A stretch of DNA of 64,000 nucleotides from positions 1,550,001-1,614,000 of the forward strand of contig NZ_CP009933.1 of the NCBI RefSeq assembly GCF_000968375.1. The letters run 5' to 3'. Positions 24,936 through 33,478 of this stretch are shown piece after piece. Both the position numbers and the translations under genes were made by a program. A model generated the notes under the pieces. The model worked only from the letters and a program-made list of their open reading frames with translations, ran no database searches and was not told the origin of the DNA. This DNA is from Clostridium scatologenes. GTDB lineage: Bacteria; Bacillota; Clostridia; Clostridiales; Clostridiaceae. Position 1 is the first letter of the stretch; each line of letters opens with the position of its first letter.

Positions 24936-25280
24936 CTAAAACATATTTCCATTCCATCCCCAATCTTTTACTTCAGAAAAGGTTATATAAACACTATCTT
25001 TAGAAATCGAAAGTTCATTTTCAAACAATTCACATATTTTAAATGTAATGGCTTCCTTATATTTTTTCTCGGCAGTCCCAAAGATTTTAACCTCTACAAA
25101 AGCAGCTTTATCCATTTTATTTCCTCTAAAAAAAAGAGAATAGTTATCATTAAATCCTACCATTAACCATTCTTCACTTTTTCCTGGTATTTCACTAATT
25201 ATTTCACCCATTTTTGATTTTATAACTTCTTTCTTTTCTTCAGATAATTTTACAGTCAAAGTTGAATTTATATATGGCAT
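24936..25280 (-). CDS. MIF/phenylpyruvate tautomerase family protein
   Basis: A 114-residue protein with the size and ends of macrophage migration inhibitory factor: the N-terminal MPYINSTL gives the catalytic Pro, a Lys near 34 matches the active-site Lys, YSLFFRG and AFVEVKIFG follow, and the C-terminus DWGWNGNMF matches the VGWNN.TF ending. Such proteins form trimers and catalyse keto-enol tautomerisation. Most bacterial tautomerases are about 60-80 residues (4-OT type), so a MIF-length member is notable. It seems to be a single gene with its own SD (AAGGAG) and terminator. Confidence 0.8.
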   Translation of the reverse strand: MPYINSTLTVKLSEEKKEVIKSKMGEIISEIPGKSEEWLMVGFNDNYSLFFRGNKMDKAAFVEVKIFGTAEKKYKEAITFKICELFENELSISKDSVYITFSEVKDWGWNGNMF

Positions 25281-25408
25281 TAAACTTCACTCCTTTATAT
25301 TATTTTGCAATATAGTAGTTTGCGAAATACCGCAAGCATTCATTAGCTCATTTTATTCCAAAAATATTATTTTGATATCATGTATTCTATCACATTAATG
25401 ATAAAATC

Positions 25409-26608
25409 TCAAATTTTAGTCTTTTTTAGAAATGATGATCTAGCTATAGAAGCATCTCCATATTTATTTTTTATATTATCTATAGCCTTATCTAAAGATC
25501 TGTTTTTTTCTAATTCTTTTTCATAATTTTTATCGTCAAACAAACTTATTTGTTTTATGCCTTCTTTGCACAAATGTCCTAAAGTCACTCCAATTAGTCT
25601 TATAGGTTCCCCCTTCCATAATTTATCAAAAAGTTCATAACTACATTTTATTATTTCATTTGTACAGTCTGTAGCTATATTCATCTTTTTTTGCTTTGAA
25701 TATACTTCAAAACTACTATTTTTTATGGAAATAGCTATAACATTACATAGAAATTTATTATTTCTGAGTTTCATAGCCGTATTTTCACATAAAGAAAGTA
25801 TAATTTTATGTGCAGCTTCCTTATTTGTTATATCATAAGTTAGTGTAGTAGAATTACTTATGCTTTTTGTAGCCTCCTTACTTCTAGATCCTAATTTTGA
25901 TTTGTCTATACCATTTGCATAGTTACATAAAAGTTCTCCATAACTTTTAAATTTATATTTTAAAAACTTTAAATCATAGTTAGCTAAATCACCTATGGTA
26001 AAAATATTCATCTCATTAAGTTTGGGCAAAGTAGCTCTTCCTACCATAAATAAGTTTTCTGCAGGAAGTGGCCACATCTTATTTTTTATCTCATGAGGAA
26101 AAAGTGTATGAATTTTATCAGGTTTTTCAAAATCTGAAGCCATCTTTGCTAAAAGTTTATTACAAGATATACCTATATTCACTGTAAATCCTAATTCCCT
26201 TTTTATTCTATTTTTAATAATATGCGCAAGTTGCATATAATCTTTTTCATCTCCTAAATCCAAAAAACATTCATCTATAGAAAATTTTTCAACAACAGGT
26301 GTATACTCATTTAAAAGACTAAACATAGCTTTGCTGTATCTAGAATAAACAGAAAATAAAGGAGGTATTACTAAAATATTTGAACACTTCTTTTTAGCTT
26401 TTGCAATAGGTTCTCCTGTTTTTATTCCATATTTTTTAGCAGAAATAGATTTTGCTAACACAACACCATGCCTTTTACTCTCATCCCCTCCTATTATAGA
26501 AGGTATTTCTCTTAAATCTATTTTTTCTCCTTGATTCAATTTATATACTGCACTCCATGAAAGAAAAGCAGAATTTACATCTATATGAAAAATTATTTTA
26601 GAATTCAT
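25409..26608 (-). CDS. dinB: DNA polymerase IV-like Y-family polymerase
   Basis: A 399-residue translesion polymerase. The palm has IIFHIDVNSAFLSW with the first catalytic Asp and FSIDECFLDL with the Asp-Glu pair; the fingers have GVVLAKSISAKKYGIKTGEP, and a little-finger domain follows. The C-terminal QISLFDD is a beta-clamp-binding motif. It copies damaged DNA with low fidelity. A LexA-type box lies about 140 bases upstream, so SOS control is likely. GAGGTAA precedes the ATG. Confidence 0.88.
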   Translation of the reverse strand: MNSKIIFHIDVNSAFLSWSAVYKLNQGEKIDLREIPSIIGGDESKRHGVVLAKSISAKKYGIKTGEPIAKAKKKCSNILVIPPLFSVYSRYSKAMFSLLNEYTPVVEKFSIDECFLDLGDEKDYMQLAHIIKNRIKRELGFTVNIGISCNKLLAKMASDFEKPDKIHTLFPHEIKNKMWPLPAENLFMVGRATLPKLNEMNIFTIGDLANYDLKFLKYKFKSYGELLCNYANGIDKSKLGSRSKEATKSISNSTTLTYDITNKEAAHKIILSLCENTAMKLRNNKFLCNVIAISIKNSSFEVYSKQKKMNIATDCTNEIIKCSYELFDKLWKGEPIRLIGVTLGHLCKEGIKQISLFDDKNYEKELEKNRSLDKAIDNIKNKYGDASIARSSFLKKTKI

Positions 26609-26673
26609 ATGCTAAATTACCTCACATCTAAGTACATAATAAATTAATATTGTTTTGTTAACTTTTATTTTTG

Positions 26674-26698
26674 TTTACATAATATTTATTATTTATAC
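26674..26698. repeat. 25-bp direct repeat, copy 1
   Basis: Identical over 25 bases to 27524-27548. The sequence starts TTTACATAATATTTATTATT. The two copies flank the lipoprotein gene. It may be a shared promoter element or a chance-prone AT-rich duplication. Confidence 0.6.
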
Positions 26699-26746
26699 AA
26701 TATTTAAAAATAAGCCTAATAAATATTAATAGTATACCGCTTTCCC

Positions 26747-26758
26747 AAACAATTGTTC
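26747..26758 (-). promoter_or_regulatory. LexA box upstream of dinB
   Basis: GAACAATTGTTT on the minus strand matches GAACNNNNGTTY. It lies between the lipoprotein gene and dinB. A moderate -10 (TATTAA) follows about 30 bases downstream. Confidence 0.65.
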
Positions 26759-26813
26759 TCTTTAGTATTATATATCCAATTTACATCTATTTCAATACTA
26801 GAAATTTATTATA

Positions 26814-27329
26814 CTATTCATAACCTGATTGTGGTATAGGTAATTTTTTATAATCTTCTTTACTTTCTATTGTTTCCTGAATTTTCTTAAATAGGTCTCT
26901 TAGTTGAACAGCATTTTTATCCTTAGACATATTCTCATCTTTCCAAAATATATTTTTTTCTTTACCATCATAAATAGCTTTTATAGTATAAGTCTTAAAA
27001 GGTTTTTGCAATACATTCCCTTGTGGTTCAAAATTTTCAGGATAACTTAAAATATTAATTTTCTTCATTTCTGAATATATACTTTCCATATCTTTATCAG
27101 ATAATTTCAAATTAATAGTTATTGGTGATTCTCCAATCATATCTTTAGTATAATTTCCTTGAATCGTATTCAATCGATTTTTAGCATTTATACCATAATT
27201 AAAAACAAAGTTGAAATCTTTTGGTTTTGAATCAGGTAGTTTTGAACTACTATTGGACAAATTACATCCAACCAGAACAAATACATTTAGTAATAAACCT
27301 AAAAATAATATTCTTTTTAATATTTTCAC
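26814..27329 (-). CDS. Putative lipoprotein of unknown function
   Basis: A 171-residue exported protein. The N-terminus (KILKRILFLGLLLNVFVLVG followed by Cys) is a lipoprotein signal with lipobox LVGC, so the mature protein is anchored outside the membrane. The rest is a small alpha/beta domain (FNFVFNYGINAKNRLNTIQG and YDGKEKNIFWKDE). I choose GTG 27329 because GAGGTG lies 7 bases upstream; a longer frame from 27356 has no SD. No function is recognised. Confidence 0.7.
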   Translation of the reverse strand: MKILKRILFLGLLLNVFVLVGCNLSNSSSKLPDSKPKDFNFVFNYGINAKNRLNTIQGNYTKDMIGESPITINLKLSDKDMESIYSEMKKINILSYPENFEPQGNVLQKPFKTYTIKAIYDGKEKNIFWKDENMSKDKNAVQLRDLFKKIQETIESKEDYKKLPIPQSGYE

Positions 27330-27424
27330 TTTAAGCACCTCTTTTATTTTCTTCACATAATCAAATTCCTACTACTTTATCGTAAATAGTAAATGTTTTT
27401 AGTGATATAAATTGTTACATAAAA

Positions 27425-27457
27425 AAACATTAGGATAAAATGAAAATTCTAATGTTT
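27425..27457 (-). terminator. Terminator of the ferritin-like gene
   Basis: AAACATTAG (27425-27433) pairs with CTAATGTTT (27449-27457); the minus strand continues with a run of T. Confidence 0.7.
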
Positions 27458-27523
27458 CTTATTATATATATTAAATATATTTATTTTAAATTTTTATAGT
27501 TTGTTAGTTTACTTTAGATTTAA

Positions 27524-27548
27524 TTTACATAATATTTATTATTTATAC
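27524..27548. repeat. 25-bp direct repeat, copy 2
   Basis: The second copy of the repeat at 26674-26698, about 195 bases upstream of the lipoprotein start. Confidence 0.6.
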
Positions 27549-27616
27549 TATAATCAAATATTTTATATATCAATATTGCGTTTATGTGTATTTATTTCTA
27601 TATGAATGACTCTAGT

Positions 27617-28087
27617 TTATAAATATTCACCTATATTTTTTACATGCTTATTCTCTTCATCTATTAACTTAGATAATATTTTATAATTAGTACTGTTTAT
27701 AGTTAAACTGTTCTTTGCAATTTTTCCCTTTATATATATGAGCAGTGCAACATTCTCTTTTTCAAAGTTAAATATATCCTTTAAAAACTCTTTAACACTA
27801 TATTTATTAAATTCGCGTATTTTATTTGTAAACTCATATATAAGTGTAGATATTTTATCATAAGTTAGAAAATCTATTTCTATATTTTCATCCGCTGATA
27901 TATCATTTTTAATTTGTTTAAAATAAACAACATGTCTTCTTTCCTCATTACACATTACCTTTGCTAAAGTTTTTAAATTCATGTACTCTTCATCAAATTG
28001 TAAATTTGAAATGTGTTCATATATTGATGACATATTTATTTCTATTTCAATTAATTTATCTAAAACATCCTTAATTGTATAATTCAT
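27617..28087 (-). CDS. Ferritin-like diiron-type protein
   Basis: A 156-residue all-helical protein. The pattern of metal-ligand candidates is that of a ferritin-like four-helix bundle: Glu residues in LIEIEINMSSIYEH, E-x-x-H in NEERRHVVYF, Glu in FEKENVALL and E-x-x-x-H in DEENKHVKNI. Rubrerythrin-like oxidoreductase or peroxide-protection functions are plausible, but no rubredoxin Cys are present. ATG 28087 is chosen because GGAGG lies 10 bases upstream; the longer frame to 28156 has no SD. Confidence 0.6.
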   Translation of the reverse strand: MNYTIKDVLDKLIEIEINMSSIYEHISNLQFDEEYMNLKTLAKVMCNEERRHVVYFKQIKNDISADENIEIDFLTYDKISTLIYEFTNKIREFNKYSVKEFLKDIFNFEKENVALLIYIKGKIAKNSLTINSTNYKILSKLIDEENKHVKNIGEYL

Positions 28088-28172
28088 AATGTTTTTTCCT
28101 CCTTGCTTGTTAACCTTATTAGACATATAATACATCTTTAATTCACATTTTATCACAAACTTAATATAAATA

Positions 28173-28287
28173 ATAATACCTGGACATTTATTAAATTTTT
28201 ATTGTTGAATAACGTTTCTAATCTTAAACATGAACTATTTTATTCAACTAACTTTAGAATTACTTAATAATCAGTGCCAGGTATTAT
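28173..28287. repeat. Long-range nested inverted repeat downstream of rsgI
   Basis: ATAATACCTGG (28173-28183) and CCAGGTATTAT (28277-28287) are perfectly complementary over 11 bp, enclosing GTTGAATAA (28204-28212) and TTATTCAAC (28240-28248). The outer arms share GGTATTATCC with the hairpin at 29985-30053 on the other side of sigI-rsgI. Confidence 0.7.
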
Positions 28288-28291
28288 CCTA

Positions 28292-29191
28292 TTAATTTTT
28301 TTCTTTATTTTTCTTATCTTTATTCATTGTATTTTCTTTTGAATTAGTTTTTTTCTCACTTGATGAATTTGAATTTTTTTCATTTTCTTTAACATTAGTA
28401 TTTTCATTAGATTTTTTTAAGTTATCTTTATTTGGTACAGCTTTATTATTTCCTTCAATATTTTTCTTATTTGTGTCACTATCTTTAATATTTTTATCAT
28501 TATTTACAGTGCTTTCACTATTTATTAAATTATTATTTGTATTCCCTTCTCCATTACTAGGTTCTTTTACATTTTTATCTTCAGTATTATAATTTTTATC
28601 GCTGTTTGTTTTGTTAAAAATTACAGTTCCATTTTTATCTATCCTTAGATTTAGTTTTTCCTTATCTATCTCCTTTTTAAATCCAGATAGATCAACGTCT
28701 TTTTTTCCTTCTATATTTAAAGTAACAATTTTATTTTCTTTAGTATACTCTTCATTTATAAACTTATCTTTTTCACTTCTTTCTAAAATTTCCATAAGAG
28801 CTTTATCTGCTACATTATTTTTTATATTTATCTCTTTTAATAGTTTAACTCCATCCTCATTTAATGCTTTTACATCTATTACTCTATCCCACCTGTTCAA
28901 TTTCATTTCCAAACTAGCAGTTATATTAACTACTATTGTAGAAACTGGAGTATAATAAGCGTAAGCAGATCCTCCTGATAAAATCATAAAAAATATTAAG
29001 CAAGCAGCTACATACTTAAAAAGATTACTGCTAAGCGTACCCTTCTTAGTAAACAGACCTTCATATTCCTCTCCTATATTAGGAATGTTCCTTTCCTTAT
29101 CTATATATACATTTAAAAATTCTCCATCACATGTAAGTATAGAAACAAATTTCTTTTCAACAGAAATAACTATGCCTTTTTTACTTTCCAT
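28292..29191 (-). CDS. rsgI: RsgI-type transmembrane anti-sigma factor
   Basis: A 299-residue protein. Residues 1-50 are the RsgI_N domain (KGIVISVEKKFVSILTCDGE) that binds SigI inside the cell. A transmembrane helix lies near 57-78. The external part begins with ITASLEMKLNRWDRVIDVKA, matching the conserved juxtamembrane domain where RsgI proteins self-cleave. After about residue 205 there is only a low-complexity N/K/E/S tail, with no carbohydrate-binding module. ATG 29191 has AGGTGAT upstream and overlaps sigI by 11 bases. Confidence 0.85.
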   Translation of the reverse strand: MESKKGIVISVEKKFVSILTCDGEFLNVYIDKERNIPNIGEEYEGLFTKKGTLSSNLFKYVAACLIFFMILSGGSAYAYYTPVSTIVVNITASLEMKLNRWDRVIDVKALNEDGVKLLKEINIKNNVADKALMEILERSEKDKFINEEYTKENKIVTLNIEGKKDVDLSGFKKEIDKEKLNLRIDKNGTVIFNKTNSDKNYNTEDKNVKEPSNGEGNTNNNLINSESTVNNDKNIKDSDTNKKNIEGNNKAVPNKDNLKKSNENTNVKENEKNSNSSSEKKTNSKENTMNKDKKNKEKN

Positions 29192-29867
29192 TTTTATCAC
29201 CTACTTTTATGTTCAAATAAGAAGTTATATAATAATAGCTTTCATTAGATATAATTATTATTAAAGATAAAATGTATCTTCTCCACTGTTCTATAAATTT
29301 TCTATTACATCCTATAGTAATACAAATTTGTTTCACAGGTAGTTTCTTATATTTATGAATATAATTTAATACGAAACTATCTTTTGAACATGCAAACGAA
29401 ACATCTAATAGCTTGTCTCTTGTATCTTTGTGAGAAGGAGAATTATTGACTAAATCCTTAAATCTTACATTATATCTTTTAAGTTCTTCAGAAAGAACCT
29501 TTATTTCTTCACTTCTTTTTAAATTTTCTTGCTTTATTTCATACTCTGTTAAAGAATTTTTTAAGAAAGCATCCTTTAATTCTTCATTTTCTTCACCAAA
29601 GGATAATTGATACTTATTAGAATTTTTTCTAAAATAATCTATGAGAGCATTCTTTATAAGAACCTTTGCATAACTAAAAAAGTTTCCTCTAGTTTCAACA
29701 TAGCTGTTACAAGCATTATTAAAAGCTATAAGTGCCACACTTAATTCATCGTCATTTTCCCATTGAAGTTTTTTCTTACATATCGAAAAAGTAACATTAT
29801 AAATAAACTTCTTATTTTCCTCTATAAAGGTGTCTCTGTCTTTAGTTAAATTTTCCTGTAAACCCAT
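29181..29867 (-). CDS. sigI: RNA polymerase sigma factor SigI
   Basis: A 228-residue alternative sigma factor. The sigma-2-like region ENDDELSVALIAFNNACNSY with RGNFFSYAKVLIKNALIDYF, and the SigI_C HTH LPVKQICITIGCNRKFIEQW, are diagnostic. In Bacillus SigI responds to heat and envelope stress; in cellulolytic clostridia it controls polysaccharide enzymes. It is controlled by the overlapping rsgI gene. No obvious polysaccharidase lies nearby. Confidence 0.88.
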   Translation of the reverse strand: MGLQENLTKDRDTFIEENKKFIYNVTFSICKKKLQWENDDELSVALIAFNNACNSYVETRGNFFSYAKVLIKNALIDYFRKNSNKYQLSFGEENEELKDAFLKNSLTEYEIKQENLKRSEEIKVLSEELKRYNVRFKDLVNNSPSHKDTRDKLLDVSFACSKDSFVLNYIHKYKKLPVKQICITIGCNRKFIEQWRRYILSLIIIISNESYYYITSYLNIKVGDKNGK

Positions 29868-29984
29868 TTAGTTAACCACCTCATATATTTGTACGAATTA
29901 ATTTTTTAATTTAAAGGGGTTCTTAATATAAATTTACATCAATATTTAATAAATTCAACTGGAAAGTATTTGATAAACTTAAAA

Positions 29985-30053
29985 AGGATAATACCTGTCT
30001 TTCTGTAATTTTTATTTCGTAAAAAATTATACTTTAAGACTTGGTATTATCCT
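29985..30053 (-). terminator. Inverted repeat and terminator downstream of dhaM
   Basis: AGGATAATACC (29985-29995) and GGTATTATCCT (30043-30053) pair over 11 bp, with an inner GTCTT/AAGAC. The minus strand continues with five T. It is related to the repeat at 28173-28287. Confidence 0.65.
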
Positions 30054-30108
30054 TTATTTATTTTTTATTGGGGGTGTTAGCAATGGTAGCGATCGGATAA
30101 AAAACACT

Positions 30109-30498
30109 TTATGGCATTTTATTAATAGAAATGCTTTTTAAAGATTTTTTTATATTTTCCCTACTTTTATTTATACTGCTTTCTACAGCAGCAGTTACAG
30201 CACCTTCAACTAAAGCAGCATCTATAATCTCAACTTTTTCCTTCATGTCATCTGGAAGAAAATCCACAGCCATTTCTGCATTCATAAAGGCACTTCCAAG
30301 ATCAAATAGAATTAACACCCCATCTTCAGAATAAACTTCATTTATAGCATTACTTATCTTTTCCATATCAGTGCCTATTCTTCCATCTGAAGTTCCTCCT
30401 GCCGCAGCCATGGGTACTTCTTCGGCCATTTGCAACGCAAGTGCTTTTACTCCTTCAGCAATTTTTTCACTATGAGATACTATTACAATACCAACCAT
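30109..30498 (-). CDS. dhaM: PTS-dependent dihydroxyacetone kinase, phosphotransferase subunit DhaM
   Basis: A 129-residue EIIA-mannose-type domain. The N-terminus MVGIVIVSHSEKIAEGV carries the phosphorylated His9. AAGGTSDGRIGTD and VLILFDLGSAFMNAEMA are the conserved loops. It receives phosphate from HPr and passes it to the ADP bound by DhaL. The length shows only the minimal EIIA domain, without fused HPr and EI domains. AAGGGAG precedes the ATG. It is last in the dhaK-dhaL-dhaM order. Confidence 0.92.
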   Translation of the reverse strand: MVGIVIVSHSEKIAEGVKALALQMAEEVPMAAAGGTSDGRIGTDMEKISNAINEVYSEDGVLILFDLGSAFMNAEMAVDFLPDDMKEKVEIIDAALVEGAVTAAVESSINKSRENIKKSLKSISINKMP

Positions 30499-30653
30499 TT
30501 TTTAATCTCCCTTACTATATATCCTCATCCTATATTAAATAATTATGGGTAAAATTATTCTTAACAATACATAACCTGAAAAAAGTTTCTCTTACTACTT
30601 AAAATCTATATAACTTCACTATCTAAAGTAATAACACTATATTCTATCAAGGA

Positions 30654-31298
30654 TCATTTTTTAGAAATTTCTTTTATACATTCATATATAGTATTTAGCA
30701 TTAAATAGCTTGATGTGGCACCTGGATCTTGATGCCCTATACTCCTTTCACCTAAATAGCTGGCACGTCCTTTTTTAGCTATAATGTCTTTAGTATGGAG
30801 AACTCCCTTTAAGGCTGAATCCTTAGCTTTTTCCAATGCTATAACAGTATCCTCATTTGAAGATACTGACTTATTTAAGGATTCAATGGCAGGAACAATG
30901 GCATCTACCATAGTTTTATCCTCTAATTCAGCTTTTCCTCTTATTTTTATTCCACCTAATGCAGCATTCATTACATTTAAGAAATCCTTTAAATCCATAG
31001 TCTTTGAATCCTTAAGTTCTGCAGCAGCTTTAATAAAGGCTGTACCATAAAGTGGGCCTGAAGCTCCTCCTACATTAGAAACCAGTGCCATCCCTGCTTT
31101 CTTTAAAACATCTCCTATAACAGCCTCAGTATCATCTTTAATTTTGTCACTAACTGCCAAAAAGCCTTTTTCCATATTTATTCCATGATCTCCGTCCCCT
31201 ATTGCTGCATCCAATTCTGAAAGGAAAGCTTTATTTTGAGACATAACATCAGTTATCTTATTTAATATTTTTATTACTTCTGCTGTATTAATACTCAT
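30654..31298 (-). CDS. dhaL: Dihydroxyacetone kinase subunit DhaL (ADP-binding)
   Basis: A 214-residue helical nucleotide-binding subunit. AAIGDGDHGINMEKG holds the Asp residues that bind two Mg ions and ADP; NVGGASGPLYGTAF and GRASYLGERSIGHQDPGA are conserved. ADP stays bound and is rephosphorylated by DhaM, and phosphate is transferred to dihydroxyacetone on DhaK. AAGGAG lies upstream. A 155-base gap separates it from dhaM. Confidence 0.93.
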   Translation of the reverse strand: MSINTAEVIKILNKITDVMSQNKAFLSELDAAIGDGDHGINMEKGFLAVSDKIKDDTEAVIGDVLKKAGMALVSNVGGASGPLYGTAFIKAAAELKDSKTMDLKDFLNVMNAALGGIKIRGKAELEDKTMVDAIVPAIESLNKSVSSNEDTVIALEKAKDSALKGVLHTKDIIAKKGRASYLGERSIGHQDPGATSSYLMLNTIYECIKEISKK

Positions 31299-31357
31299 TG
31301 TTTTTAATCTCCTTATTGTTTCCTGTATATGCTATTAATTTTAGTTTCTTCAATATA

Positions 31358-32359
31358 CTATTTTATATTCTTAAAAGCTGGTGTATTTGCTGGCTCATCC
31401 AATAAAGCTTTTAATTCATCATCTAATTTTAATATGGTTACTGAGTAACCTGCCATTTCAAGAGATGTCATAAATTCTCCTACAAAAGTTTTATGAGTCT
31501 TTATTCCCTTACTCTGAAGCATTTCATTAACCTTTTTATTTACTATATATAATTCCATTAAAGGTGTAGAACATAAACCATTTACCATAACAGCTACTTC
31601 TTCGCCTTTTTCAATACTAATATCATCTAATATTTTGTTAACTAAATGTTCAGTTATTTCATCTGCAGTTTTTATATTTTCTCTATGAGTACCTGGTTCA
31701 CCATGAATCCCCATACCTATTTCAATTTCATCTTCTCCCAAAGTAAAATTTGGTTTCCCTGCTGCAGGTACAATACAAGAACTTAACGCCATTCCCATGC
31801 TTCGTACATTGTTTATTACTTTTTCTGCTATTCTTTTTACTTCTTCTAAAGAGGCTCCTTGCTCTGCTTTAGCTCCTGCAATTTTATGAATAAATACAGT
31901 TCCAGCAATACCTCTTCTTCCTGCTGTATAAGTGCTGTTTTCTACTGCTACATCATCATTTACAACTACAGATTCTACTTTTATACCATCCATATCAGCC
32001 AAGTCTTTTGCCATATCAAAATTCATTACGTCACCACTATAGTTTTTTATTACAAGTAAAACTCCGGCTCCACCATCTACTGCTTTAACCGCCTCGTACA
32101 CTTGATCTGGTGTAGGTGAAGTAAATACTGCTCCTGCTACAGCTGCATCTAACATACCAGTACCTACATATCCAGCATGTGATGGTTCATGTCCACTTCC
32201 GCCACCACTTACTACAGCGACTTTTCCTTTTATAGGTGAATTTTTTCTAACTATTACATTAGCATTATCTAATTTTTTTATATATTCAGGATGAGCTGCC
32301 ACCATTCCATGTAGCATATCTTCTACAACATTATTGGGATTATTAATTATTTTTTTCAT
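31358..32359 (-). CDS. dhaK: Dihydroxyacetone kinase subunit DhaK
   Basis: A 333-residue substrate-binding subunit. KVAVVSGGGSGHEPSHAGYV forms the binding site, and IGMGIHGEPG holds the His that covalently binds dihydroxyacetone as a hemiaminal. The product, dihydroxyacetone phosphate, enters glycolysis. I prefer ATG 32359 (protein KKIINNPNNVV, SD GGGGG 9 bases away) over ATG 32365, where the spacing would be only 3 bases. Upstream repeats at 32383-32419 suggest a local repressor. Confidence 0.93.
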   Translation of the reverse strand: MKKIINNPNNVVEDMLHGMVAAHPEYIKKLDNANVIVRKNSPIKGKVAVVSGGGSGHEPSHAGYVGTGMLDAAVAGAVFTSPTPDQVYEAVKAVDGGAGVLLVIKNYSGDVMNFDMAKDLADMDGIKVESVVVNDDVAVENSTYTAGRRGIAGTVFIHKIAGAKAEQGASLEEVKRIAEKVINNVRSMGMALSSCIVPAAGKPNFTLGEDEIEIGMGIHGEPGTHRENIKTADEITEHLVNKILDDISIEKGEEVAVMVNGLCSTPLMELYIVNKKVNEMLQSKGIKTHKTFVGEFMTSLEMAGYSVTILKLDDELKALLDEPANTPAFKNIK

Positions 32360-32382
32360 GTACATTTTCCCCCTTTTTTATT

Positions 32383-32419
32383 AATTTACTTAATAAAGTA
32401 AATTGTTCTTAATTTACTT
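32383..32419 (-). promoter_or_regulatory. Candidate operator upstream of dhaK
   Basis: AATTTACTT (32383-32391) and AAGTAAATT (32396-32404) form a perfect 9-bp inverted repeat, and a third half-site AATTTACTT occurs at 32411-32419. They lie between the dhaK SD and its upstream region. Confidence 0.45.
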
Positions 32420-32583
32420 TCTATTTTATCACATTTTTCCCATAAATATTGAATAATATTTCATGAATTAGAAAAAAATATAATATAGTATGTATTTTAG
32501 TTTTACACTTTACATGGATCTATTTGTATTAAAAATGTATATTCACTAATTTGACTATCAGCATAAAGCAAGGAGTGTTTAAT

Positions 32584-33477
32584 TTGAAAATTGGTATACC
32601 AAAAGGCTTATTATATTGTAAGTATCACCCATTTATAAATACTTTTTTCTCAGAGTTAGGTGCAGATATTGTAACTTCTCCTGAAACTAATAAAGATATT
32701 TTAAATATGGGAGTAAAATATTCCGTAGATGAAGCTTGCTTACCCATTAAAATTTTTCACGGACATGTAGCTTATTTAAAAAATAAATGTGATATTATGC
32801 TCATACCACGTATAATGTGTCTTAATAAAAAAGAATATATTTGTCCTAAATTTTGTGGACTCCCAGAAATGATATTAAATGATGTACCTAATATGCCCAA
32901 ATGCATAACTTACCCTATTTACGCTTTTTCACATAATCATTTTAAAATTTGTATTTTTAAAATGGGCACATACATAACTAAAAATTATTTTAAAATACAA
33001 AAAGCTTATAAAAGAGCTATTGAATCCCAAATAAAATACAAAAATGGTATAAAAGATAATGGATTTAAATTAAATGTAGCTTTAGTAGGGCATCCTTATA
33101 ATATTTACGATAAATTTGCAAACATGAATTTAGTAAAAAAATTGAATAATCTTGGCATAGGTGTAATAACAGAAGATTTTATACAAAAAGATAAAATAAA
33201 TAGCCAAATTACAAGTTTGTTTAAAAAGCCTTTTTGGACTTTTACAAGAAATTCTTATGGATTTTCAAAGTATGTAACAATAAATAAAAAAGTAAATGGA
33301 ATAATCTACATTTCATCTTTTGCTTGTGGAATAGATTCTGTAACAATTGAATTAATAAAAAATCAATTGGCACATTTTCCATTTTTAATATTAAAAATAG
33401 ATGAACAAACTGGTGAAGCAGGCTTTTATACACGTTTAGAAGCCTTTGCAGATATGCTTGAAAGGAGGTACATTTAA
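32584..33477 (+). CDS. 2-hydroxyacyl-CoA dehydratase-like protein (DUF2229-type), first of three
   Basis: A 297-residue protein beginning KIGIPKGLLYCKYHPF, with GVKYSVDEACLPIKIFHGHV, several Cys (MCLNKKEYICPKFCGLPE) and the C-terminal ILKIDEQTGEAGFYTRLEAF. This matches half of the DUF2229/COG3580-type proteins related to 2-hydroxyglutaryl-CoA dehydratase, which are often fused to an activator ATPase. The Cys may hold a [4Fe-4S] cluster. TTG 32584 has AAGGAGTG upstream. The natural reaction is unknown. The next gene starts 2 bases after it. Confidence 0.75.
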   Translation: MKIGIPKGLLYCKYHPFINTFFSELGADIVTSPETNKDILNMGVKYSVDEACLPIKIFHGHVAYLKNKCDIMLIPRIMCLNKKEYICPKFCGLPEMILNDVPNMPKCITYPIYAFSHNHFKICIFKMGTYITKNYFKIQKAYKRAIESQIKYKNGIKDNGFKLNVALVGHPYNIYDKFANMNLVKKLNNLGIGVITEDFIQKDKINSQITSLFKKPFWTFTRNSYGFSKYVTINKKVNGIIYISSFACGIDSVTIELIKNQLAHFPFLILKIDEQTGEAGFYTRLEAFADMLERRYI

Positions 33478-33478
33478 A

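Noticed and set aside
30061..30108. Possible riboswitch or small gene after dhaM (GGGGGTG followed by ATG)
   Set aside because: The frame from the ATG stops after five codons, and no stable fold beyond the neighbouring terminator is evident.
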